DNA of 64,000 nucleotides from Sipunculus nudus. Lineage: Eukaryota; Annelida; Sipuncula; Golfingiida; Sipunculidae. Numbering within the stretch: position 1 is the stretch's first letter; every line of letters begins with the position of its first letter. The position numbers and the translations under genes were made by a program. Positions 47,331-58,500 of the stretch are shown in pieces. The notes below the pieces were generated by a model. It was not told the origin of the DNA. It searched no databases and saw nothing but the letters and a program-made list of their open reading frames with translations. The stretch covers positions 37,435,695 through 37,499,694 of the forward strand of contig CM049316.1 of NCBI GenBank assembly GCA_026874595.1, read 5' to 3'.

Positions 47331-49199
47331 ACTGCATAATTTCATATTGTATCTTGGACAAGATGAAATCAGATATAATAGATGATATAAATTCTTCTTG
47401 TTAAAATAATTAAAAAAGATAATTAGTCTGAGACTAGATATTTATCTCCACCAGGCTCTTAATGATTAAGTTAATCAAACTTTGCTGTGTGTTACAAAGA
47501 AAAATGTGTTGCACATTACTGACACCTTTGCTGGATCACAGGTGAGCTTTGCTGGCCAGAACAAAGATGGACCAACACAAAAGTGGACAACAATTACCCC
47601 TTTCCTGCATTAAGGGATTGCAGGTTTTACCCAACACCTTGGTTATCTCAGATTGGGGTAAAATAGGTTTTACCAAGGGGTTACCCAGTGTTCCATTTTA
47701 CCCACAATTCTTATGATTAGAGAGATGTGCTTTGCTTAGCCAGACATGAGTTGATAATAGTAAATAGCTTCTTTTAGACAAGGATGACATGATTAGAGTC
47801 ACATCGCTTGCTACTTATATTAAAAAAATGTGTGTATAACTTCAGCCGACCAATCAGAAAGAAACCAGGCATGGGTCTTGTTTGATAAAAGAAAATAAAC
47901 ATGGGAAAATGCTTGGGTAATAAACTGCATTAATAAAAGATCCATTAATAAATTTTGTGTACAGCTGCCAGCAGGCAAAATCATCCAACCAAGATAAAAG
48001 TCATACTTCCTCCTGATGGGGATATAATTATAGACTACATTTAACTTCATAAGTTGAACATTTCCTTGGATGAATCATAAGGTTATACTTCTAGCTGTTT
48101 GGCAGGATTCTGGGGAGATGCTGTTATAGTGTCCTCAGCTGACACATGGTGGTGTTCCACTTCCTACCAGCTGTCCATACTATATAGAAGAGGCTAAGAC
48201 TGCACCATAAGTAAATTTAATTGTTCTGCAAACCCTATTACCCAAAATGTAGGATAATGGGTATTGTCTTTCTTTATTGAAAATTTACGCTGAGACTGTG
48301 TACTTCAAATTTTGCCACTTTGCAGGAAGTTAACTAAAAGTTGGGACAGTTGTTGAAATAGTGTATTCAGTTTTCAGTGATATCAGTATGAATGAAAAAT
48401 TTGCATTATTAATACAATTACTTACCTGTTTTGAAGGTGTTAAGACGAGTAACAATTAGCAGCATGAGTTCCAAGGATGTGATACTTGCAGTAATACTCA
48501 CCAAAAAAAATAAATATATATATATCCAGGAAAAATAGGGTTGGCCATTCTATAGGACAATGATGTTGGTTGATGTTGCTTAACTTATTAATTTATGGCC
48601 TTCTAAGTTCTCTTCAGGGGATGATATTATTGCACTGCAACAATGATGGAAACCAGTGGATCATTGCCTGCTTTTGTTTTATTAATTATTTTATTTGGTT
48701 TTGCATTAAGCGTAGCTTCATGCATCATTGTAGGCATGGGTCCATGAAACACTGTTATTACAGTATGGTAGAAGTATCTTCTCCAGGAGGATAAGAAGGT
48801 CATTAAATGGGAATACAATATGTATAAAACCTTCCACTCAGCAGAAAATTGGCATTTGTGTAATATTACTTGATTATTAAGCTGATCAATGGATTAATGT
48901 TCATGTGAAGGAAAGCAGTTCAGTTTTTTTCAGCTAACTTGAGTTAAATTTGACCCCCTACTTTAAACATTTTTTTTTTTTCAGTAAAATTAACTTATTT
49001 TGAACTTCAGCTGCCTGTACAGTTGTTTCAAGAAAATAATAAAATGTCTTGATGTGCTTTTACCCGTTTACCTGTTTAGCAAACCAAGTTTGTTACTATC
49101 ATATTTCTCCTGATCATATGAACATGTTTGCCCTCATGTTCTCTTCTTTTTGTATCCATTAAATGGGTGAATTTTTTTACAAAAAAAAAACGAGATTCA

Positions 49200-49285
49200 G
49201 AAGGACCTGTCCTATAAGACCACCTGTGATTTAAGACCACTTTTGGCCAGTCCTATGGGTGGTCTCATAACAGGTTTCTCTATAT
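49200..49285. repeat. Dispersed 'GACCACCTGTGAATTAA' repeat, copy 3
   Basis: GGACCTGTCCTATAAGACCA...CCTGTGATTTAAGACCACTTTTGGCC...GGTGGTCTCATAACAGG. It matches copies near 1440, 41040 and 62125. Confidence 0.65.
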
Positions 49286-49583
49286 AGCTAAAGAAGATTC
49301 AATGGATTATTTCGAAAATAATCAATCTTAAAAATCTTATAATCTTGAGCTTTTTGTTCATACTTAAACATTCATCCAGCTGAGCTAATCTTTATTGATT
49401 CACTCCCATTGGTTAAAAAGCAAACAACTTTCTGTTCATAGGATGCAGGGGATATTGTATCTGACTCTTGTGCTTGGTCACTAAACTTTAGTGTATAAAG
49501 GTCTTGTATGAGAATGGCTTCTGTATCAGTGCCTGTGTTTTAATGGGATATTATATTGAAATATTTTTTTTTCAGTGGAGACA

Positions 49584-52500
49584 ATGGAAGGCACAACAGG
49601 CCATGTGATAAGGGTTCCCAAGTCAAGCCGCTCAGCCAGTGAGCATGCTCTTGCCGAGGACAGCATTATGCACATAGACTGTACTCCATTTTGGCGTCGA
49701 CTGGGCTTACATGGGATGGGTTGGGCCCGCCTATGGTTTGTAAAGGATATCTGTGGCCTGATCTGCGCCATCTTCACGTGGGGTCTCATTGTCTATGCGG
49801 AATATGTGGTGGTATTCGTGATGTTATGGGCTGCCCCCAACTCCATACACAGCATCATTAATGGCGTCATCTTTCAGTTTTTCGCCTTCCTCGCAATCTC
49901 ATCTCATCTTCGCACTATGTTGACAGATCCAGTAAGTAAAATTGAGGTTTTACTCATATTTGTGGTTGTAGGGTACATATCATTCATGTGCAAAAATCTT
50001 TTAATATTAACGTGAATAATTTTCAGTAATGATATTTTACATAAAAGTACACCTGCAAGATTTATGCATGTGTGTTTGTTATTATATAATATGGTCAGCT
50101 TTATATGCAGTTATGCAGGAGGGTTTTCCATTTAATAATTTTTGTGAAATTGTTAAAATAGGAAATGTAATTAGGACAAATAATCATACTAAGGAATAAA
50201 TTGTATATAATTCAGTACTTTTAGTATATTACTAATGAGAGTATGATAAAGAAACCTTTTAAAAAAAATAAAAAAAGGATTTTTTTCAAATCTCAACCCT
50301 GCCATTTGAAGCAATTTACAGGCAGCATTTAATTATACTGTTATGAAGTGGTAAATTTAAATATTGGTAATCAAACTAAAACTTAAAATTCACAGAGTGA
50401 CAAACACTAAGATCAGTGTTAGAGATTGATGATGACTGATATTCAGACAGAGCCAAAGAACTATTAATGGTTCATCAGACAACCAAGTATCTAATGGTAA
50501 TTCAGTATGTTTGTAGAGCCTAAATGTACTCTCACAAATTAGCTCTAAATTGGTTTCTATGATGAGGCAGGCAGATTATGTTTATACGAGTTTGGAAATA
50601 GCACTGCAGGTCAGTCTATAACTGGATGTATGTCAGGTCAGACTTGGGATTTTCCAGAATACTTTCATCCAATAAAATCTGGCAAAACTTATAAAGTCAA
50701 CTTACACCTCTGATGTAATTGTGACCTACTTTGAGTCATCCAATAAGGTTTAGCTTTTACGACAAAATGCAGAAATATGAATATGTATGTCTTATATGTC
50801 ACGTGAAAGCTCTGTAACAAAACTATCTGTAGTGCGCACTGAGAGTCAGGGAGGCTGGGCGGCTCTCTCAGAGAAAGAGAGACTGTCCCAGACCGCTTGC
50901 TATTGAATAAAGGCTTCTATCATCAAACTGGTCTTGGAACATTGTCAGCCACCAACATCAGCAACTGCTAGTGATACAGTGTGGGGACATCCCCAAACCC
51001 ACATTGTATCATTATGGTGGAGACCGGGTCCTGTATCATTATGGTGGAGAACCGGGATTCACTTCCAGCACATCAACACCAGAAACGATAACAGTGCTGC
51101 CAGTTGGAGTGAAGACAGAAGATCCCCCCTCTCGCAGCCACAGGCGCCATTGACTGGTCTCCCATCTCACGACTGCATTGGAACTTCAACCCAGGTACCG
51201 GATCACAGCCTAACATCAAGAATGTTATCTCTGCTGCTGAAGGTGTCGAACTTTTGCTAAGAACTCTCTCTTCAAACTTTAACTTGGCTGCAGTTTTCTC
51301 AGTGCTCTGCTTGTGAAGATCAAAGACTCTCATTGTATCTTTCAACCACAAGGACACTGTTGAGCAGTATTTTGCTTTAAGTGATTTAAAGTTGCAAAAA
51401 TGACATTTTTCGCTAAAAAAAAGTGCTGTGATATCTCAACCTGAGATCATCATTGTTCCTGACCAGCCACATAAAAAAAATCAATATCGGGACAAGCCAG
51501 CTTCGGGCCTATGTCAACAATAATACTGGCCATACCACGTGCACTGTGTTTTGTGTGACAACAAGTTCCTCGCTATGTTCCTGCAACTGCTAGAAGCAGA
51601 CTCGCTGATATGTCACTATCTTCTGCATCACCTCCCATACCATGACTCCAGGAAAAACTGAAGCCAACCAAGCCAGCAGAGAAGATCACAGAAGACCCAA
51701 AGAAGACATGATTGCCTGAGGTAATGAAACACAAACCAGAGACTCTGAAACTGTACATGCCAAATGTAAATTTGGGGCATTTCAGAATATTTTGCATGGA
51801 TATGTTGTAAACCTAAACACAAAAAAAATGTATATATGTAGTACACTATAACTTTCTCTTATTGATGTGTCATAATTGTAAAATGATATAATTTATAGTG
51901 TGTCTATCTTATTGATATGGTTAGGAATAGGTTTACAAGACCACAGCAAAAGGTGTAGAACTGTCAATATTAGATTTGATCAAGTTATGTCTATCTCAGA
52001 TGTTTATATGTAATGTCACCAAAATGACTGTGTTGATTTAAATACAATAATTGCTAGAGTACTAGAGCAAAATGCAACATCAACAGCATGTTAGCATTCA
52101 TTTATATTGAGATTTTCTCATGTGTTGTTCCATACCAAAATCAGAGGTATTGAAATGCTCTCTTGGCTATAAATTTTAATGGAATGGTAGCACATTGTGT
52201 CACAAAAGCACAATGCGATGCTTATTTTCAGTTGTCACAGTTTGGTCCTTAAACACAGGTTCATTGGAAGCCCCCCAATATATAGGGAATTGGACAAACT
52301 GGGGAGTATGATTACTCTAAAAGTCAATAACGCACTGACCTGTGGTCACATTATTGCCCAAATAAGGGTTTGATTTGGTTAACCTCATTAATAGCTGGAA
52401 ATGCCAGGCAAGATATGTAGGTTAACACAGGAATTCTTCTCATAGGAATTTCACATTTACGCGTACTATGACAGACATGTTTCATGAGCAAATGCATTCT

Positions 52501-55500
52501 GGTCGCTGCATTCATGATACTGATAACCCATAAACCAAAATGTGGAGTGACAAGGATTTCGAGCATTAACATTATTCATTTAATTTATATCATCACTCTA
52601 CAGATGTATGTTTCATCATACACATTAAAAGCTAGCAATAAAATTACCATCAAAATCCATATATGGTTAGATCGATACATGCACCTGTCAGAGAAGTATT
52701 TCATTTATCATCATGTTTTCACACATTTCGCCTTGCTCCTGCACATAAAAGAGTAATAAATGGGAACCTATGTACACATTCCTCTGTCAATAGGAATGAC
52801 ATCATTCTGTCATGTACTTGTACACTGGTAAGGTACACCAGTTGTGTTATGCTAAAGGAATAGCAAAACAACCTTCCATTATTCACAAGTTAACTTGTCC
52901 CAGTGGCAAGCACGAAAGCCAAGATGTATTTTGAATCATTGGTACTGATCAACACACAGAGCAGATAGTCATGTACATGTGTATATTTAAACTCTTAGGC
53001 ACAAGAGTATATACACTTTGTCAGATAAGGAATTCATTATCTATTTCTCAAAAGGAATCATATGTTTAGCTACAGGTTTAATCTGTAATGTCAGGCATTG
53101 TTACCAAATCCCTTGTCATTTTTAGCTCAGCTGACTATAAGTCATCTGAGCTATAGTCGTGGTCCATTGTCCGTCGTCCGTCCGTCTGTCCGTCCGTCCG
53201 TCCGTCCGTCCGTCCGTCCGTCCGTAGATGTGGCACGTTTTGAAACCGTAAGACCTAGGAATCCAAAATTCAGCATAATGTTAGATGTCCCCAAGATCTC
53301 CTATCAAGCCGAAAACTGGGTCTTTGCGACTTCGTTCCTTTGAGAAATTAAGGAAAAACCTCAATTTTTTATTAAAATCCTATTTTCACACTTCAGGACT
53401 ACCTAATATCAAAACCACTCATCTGTTTTACCTCATATTTACCATAAATATTCCTCTATATAGTTCCTATGTACATGCCAGAAATTATGTCTGTATTATT
53501 TAATTTAAAAAAGTTATGGGCCCTAACATAATGCATTTTGTAAAAAATCAGAAAAGATATTTGATCACTTAACACAAAAAATGTCAATGCCATGGACCTT
53601 TTTTCCAGTAATATAACTTTAATTAATCAAAATTAAATTGTATACCCAAAATTAGATGAAAATCTTTTAAATTTTTTAAAATATTAATAAAAATAAAAAA
53701 TTGGTACCTTAAATTTTGCCCAACTTTGACCATGGCACGTTTTTTTCCTGTAAGTACTGTGGATTTAATTTTCACAACATGTTTTTGTTAGCATTTCACC
53801 ATTAATACCAAAAATTTGAAACCAGTTGATCAAAAACTGTAGATTTTAATCAAGTTTTCAAGCACCATGTAACATATTGTTTACATCAAGCTAGTGTTAT
53901 GCAGTTTGCAAGAGCTCAGCTCCCCAGCTTCAGCTCTAAGTTCCTTAAATTTGGCATACAGTTAGATGTCTCCAAAATGCCCTACCATGCCAAGAATTTG
54001 GTCAATAGGACATTCGAGATATTAATGAAAAACTTCATTTTTCCATTAAAAACCCATTGTTACACTTCAAGACTGCCTAATATCAAAACCACTGATCTGA
54101 CTTTAATCATAAATAATATACATATTTTTCATTCTCTATGCACATGCCAGAATGATGTCAGTATTGTGTAATTGTTTTAAGTTATGGGCCCAAACATAAT
54201 GCACTTTGTAAAAAATCAAGAAATATATTTACTCCCTTAACAAGAGCATTGCTGAAGCTAGAGATTTTTTTGTCAGGGATGTAACATTATTTAATCAAGA
54301 TTCAATTGAATACCCAAAATTAGTTCTGAATTTTTCAAATTTTATTTAGTATAAATATAAAATTAGTACCTTAAATTTCGCCCAACTGTGACCATGGCAC
54401 GTTTGTTTCCCGTGAGCACTGTTGATATAATTTTCATATCATGCACACATAAGCATTTCAGCTTTTTAGTTTAGAAAGCTGAAAGAAATTGGCCAAAAAT
54501 TGTAGCTTTTATTAATGTTTTTATGAGACCCTGTCAGACTTTGGCTCTCTCCAGCCCCTCTTGAGTCACCTGTATGTTGACCTTGTTGACCTTTCATCAA
54601 ATTATGCACGCTTGAGGCGAGGCATACATGGAATCCAGGCAGCTTATGGCAAGCCACAGTTGATCCAGGTGTCCAACCCAACTCATCTAGTAGTTTTAAC
54701 CAAGAACATAACAAAAGACAATAAATTAATAAATTTTTATTGGTTTTTAATATCAAATTAAAGAAAAATAGAAAAGGAATTTGTTAGTTTATAATAACAG
54801 GAAATTAACTTGCAGTTACTGATGATATAAGAATCTTGTATCGTTGGGTAGAATGTCACATAAACCAAATAACACCATGCAGTCACCTATGGCATTTTTC
54901 AGTTCAATTTTAATGATAAAGAAGTGAATCATATTATTCATTACTAATCATTAGGAATCATATGAAGGAAATTAGACAAAGATGCAGTTGATAATATTAA
55001 TCTAGATTCCTGCTGTGTCTAGTGTGTACATTGATGTGAAATTAGTCCAAAATGAATTTTTTACAGTTATTTTTTAATATAAATAAAAGCCATAAAACCA
55101 GGTACTTATGATCATTATTTAAATGTGTGAATTTTGTATATTCTGAATTCTCAACATCATTGTTTGGTGAAAACTGAATAAATTCCAGACATTGTGCAAA
55201 TACTTTGTAATTGTATTTAAATACGAATATGATTTTGTACTCCATTATAAAATTTCTTGCATAAAGAATGGGAATTCAGGTAAAAATGAAAATATATGAA
55301 TACACATTCAAATACTTTTTAAATGTATTCATGAATGCATTCATGAATATATTCTTTAATATTATTTTAATAATCGTATCAGTTATATTTCATTTTAAAA
55401 AATCATATGATTCTCTTATTATTTTTAATAAAATTTTATATTTGGGACAATATTTGTATTTTTTTTTAATAAATAGTTAAACTCTTATATTATATGTTTT

Positions 55501-58500
55501 GCTTATAAGTTATATGGCCAAGTCAAAATCTGTGTGACAGTAGTTCTCCATTTGTTAATAAAATAAATGAAATCAATCCTCTTCCCTGTCTCCAAAGGTA
55601 CTATCAAAATCATACATAAGCTAAACAACAACAACTCATAATACAGCTTATATTTATTACCACACAAAACCAGCATGTGCCTCATTTCTAAATAATATTT
55701 TTTTATCATATATAACAGCTGAGCGTTGTGACCCATAGGTCCCTTGTTTTAAATAAAGATTGTTGTTAGACAGAACATCTTTATATAACATCACTTACTG
55801 TATGTTGAAATGGTTCACATAATTGAATTATTCCAGTGCCTGTACATTATGCATTCTGCATATATCTGATGTGCATTCCTTATGATGATATAATCATATC
55901 CCTTAAGTTATCTATTGATTCTATTTAGATACTGCAATACTTATTTAATCTAAAGTTTAATGCTTATATTAGGATGTCAAATAATGTCATCATGGTTGTG
56001 ATGTTGTTCCTGATTCCTTATACATCAGCATTTTATCTTCTAGATATTGTTTAGGATTGTCCATTCACAAAATAAGAAATTCTGTGTTAGTTAGCATATA
56101 TGTGTAGCTATATATATCTCCTTTCTCAGCTTATTAAGCTTTAGCTTAGGCATTGTTGTTGTACTTCTAAAAATTTAAAACAGGCACTACCTCATTCCTT
56201 ACACTGTTACATCTGGAACTGTGATATGTTTCTGTAATTCACATCTATATTGCTCTGTGTAATTCCATCTCACACATCGGTGATGTACTACTTCACTCTC
56301 TACAGACATATATCCATCACATTTTCACTAGTGCCTGCAAGTTCATTAACATTATGGCTACTGTTCTTGCAGTAAATGCAGACTTAAGCAGTATATCTTG
56401 ATCTTTACACATTTTGTATTTCTGTCATCTGTATTCCGATTATCCTTCTTGAAATAACTAAATTTTCTCCGACTTGGCCCATGAGGCCGGAGCCTCATTC
56501 TGAATGCCAGAGGGAAATGTTATGAAGTGGTAAATTTAAATATTGATAATCAAACTAAAATTTAAAATTCACAGAGTGACAAACACTAAGATCAGTGTTA
56601 GAGATTGATGAGGACTGATATTCAGACAGAGCCAAAGAATTATTAATGGTTCATCAGACAACCAAGTATCTAATGGCAATTCAGTATGTTTGTAGAGCCT
56701 AAATGTACTCTCACAAATTAGCTCTAAATTGGTTTCTGTGATGAGGCAGGCAGATTATGTTTATACGAGTTTGGAAATAGCACTGCAGGTCAGTCTATAA
56801 CTGGATGTATGTCAGGTCAGACTTGGGATTTTCCAGAATACTTTCATCCAATAAAATCTGGCAAAACTTATAAAGTCAACTTACACCTCTGATGTAATTG
56901 TGACCTACTTTGAGTCATCCAATAAGGTTTAGCTTTTATAACAAAATGCAGAAATATGAATATGTACGTCTCATATGTCACGTGAAAGCTCTGTAACAAA
57001 ACTATCTGTAGTGCATACTGAGAATCAGGGAGGCTGGGCAGCTCTCTCAGAGAGAGAGAGACTGTCCCAGACCGCTTGCTATTGAATAAAGGCTTCTATC
57101 ATCAAACTGGTCTTGGAACATTGTCTGCCATGCGCATCAGCAACCGTATGTGATACAGGTGGGGACATCCCCGACCCCATTTGTATCAATACCTTATTGG
57201 AGTTTGACTATTGCCATCATTATTTAATTACTTGTAATAGATGAACTATTGGTTTTCGTTTTAGCTATGTAGACATTCATATAGTTATACATCAATGGTA
57301 ACGGCAAGATTTATAATCTGGCATAATTTATAATCAGAATCAAAATTGCACGTTTTGTTCATCATAATTTACCTCCAAGGAGATGATATCCTTCTAAATA
57401 TTGCCTTAGATTGCCATTCAGAAGAGATTAAAAAGTAAAGGGATATGCTTTTTACAGTTTATTAATCAAAGAAAAATACCGATAGGAATGTATTGGAATT
57501 AAATTCATACACCATATTAAAACTAGGAGTGATTAAGATTATATTTTCTTGACAACAGTTTCCTAACTTACTTTTTTCACCCTTTTAGCCAATGTTTTGC
57601 CGTTTTTGGGCTCTCAGTGGTCTTAAATTTACTATGGCAGGAATGGACACCCCTGCATGTTGATGGTGACATCATTTTATGGGAGCATTGTCATTGCTGG
57701 AAAAATGGATGAATATACACATAGCTTTAGTATTTCAAAGTAGATTAAATGATTTGAATTGAATTAATATTGAAACATCATAAAGGGTTTAGATAAACAG
57801 ATGTCAATTTTTGTTTTATCTGTGTTTCTTTTTGTAGGGTGCAGTCCCAAAAGGAAATGCCACACAAGAAAATATTGCTAAATTAAGGTTAAAAGACGGG
57901 CAGGTTATCTTCAAATGTCCAAAATGTGTTAGTATAAAACCAGAGAGAGCTCATCACTGTAGGTAAGTCAGCATTTTCTAATCATATGTTTAGCTACAAA
58001 TCTGTTTTATTGTAGGCCTCCATTCATGTAGGTTATCAGTATACCATAAGGCCAATTTTATTAGGCCATACCAAGAGATAATTATTTTTGTCTTTGTCAT
58101 CAGTCATCGTCATCTTCTGTAGGACATCTTGTGAATGTGACCATTTTTGAAGGGCTGCATATTTTTTACTTGAAATCCAAAACACAAATTGTCTCTACAA
58201 AAATCTTGGATGAGTATGAAAACTGGTGAAAGTGACCTTGACTTTCAGTATCTGCCAATATGTAAAATTGTTGTGGACCTCATAAGTTTTGAAGTGTTTG
58301 CACCTTTTGTCCTCAAATTTGACACGACTTATTTCAACCAATTTTGGATGAGTCTGAAAGCTGGTGACAGTGACTAGTATCTTTAAAGACAAATAAGTGG
58401 TAAAATTAATCATTGTTTCTATAATTTCTTGTGAATATGGTAATTTTGAAGCTTGTTGTTATCTAGAACTCATTAAATCTGCAAAAAAATCAATTTACTC

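Larger units (their letters stand above)
44732..49575. promoter_or_regulatory. Divergent region between EXOSC7 and ZDHHC gene
   Basis: This interval separates two outward-facing genes and should hold both promoters. A possible untranslated first exon of the ZDHHC gene ends at 45145 (TTTGGAAAG followed by the consensus donor GTAGGT). The rest is populated by SINE heads (45721, 46789), a MITE copy (47047) and a dispersed repeat (49200). No TATA box stands out close to the EXOSC7 start. Confidence 0.4.
50339..57188 (+). mobile_element. LTR retrotransposon, 6.85 kb, non-coding
   Basis: Direct long terminal repeats of 673 and 671 bases (50339-51011; 56518-57188) begin TGTTATGAAG and end TTGTATCA. 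The 4-bp ATAC directly outside both ends (50335-50338; 57189-57192) is the target duplication. The purine run AGAGGGAAA just before the right LTR is the polypurine tract, which fixes plus orientation, sense to the host gene. A primer-binding site should follow 51012; the sequence there (ATGGTGGAGACCGGGTCC) is not one I can match to a tRNA. Between the LTRs no gag, protease, reverse transcriptase or integrase frame is detectable, and dispersed repeat copies sit inside (53123-54480). It is therefore non-autonomous or gutted. A 4-bp duplication fits Ty3/Gypsy-type elements. It fills most of intron 1 of the ZDHHC gene. Confidence 0.85.

Noticed and set aside
50934-51357. gag-like ORF after the 5' LTR
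   Set aside because: Overlapping frames on both strands with no zinc knuckle, capsid or protease motif; the plus frame starts inside the LTR.
55268-55480. 70-codon ORF with hydrophobic stretches
   Set aside because: It is an AT-rich chance frame (F/I/N/Y/K-dominated) within the LTR element interior.
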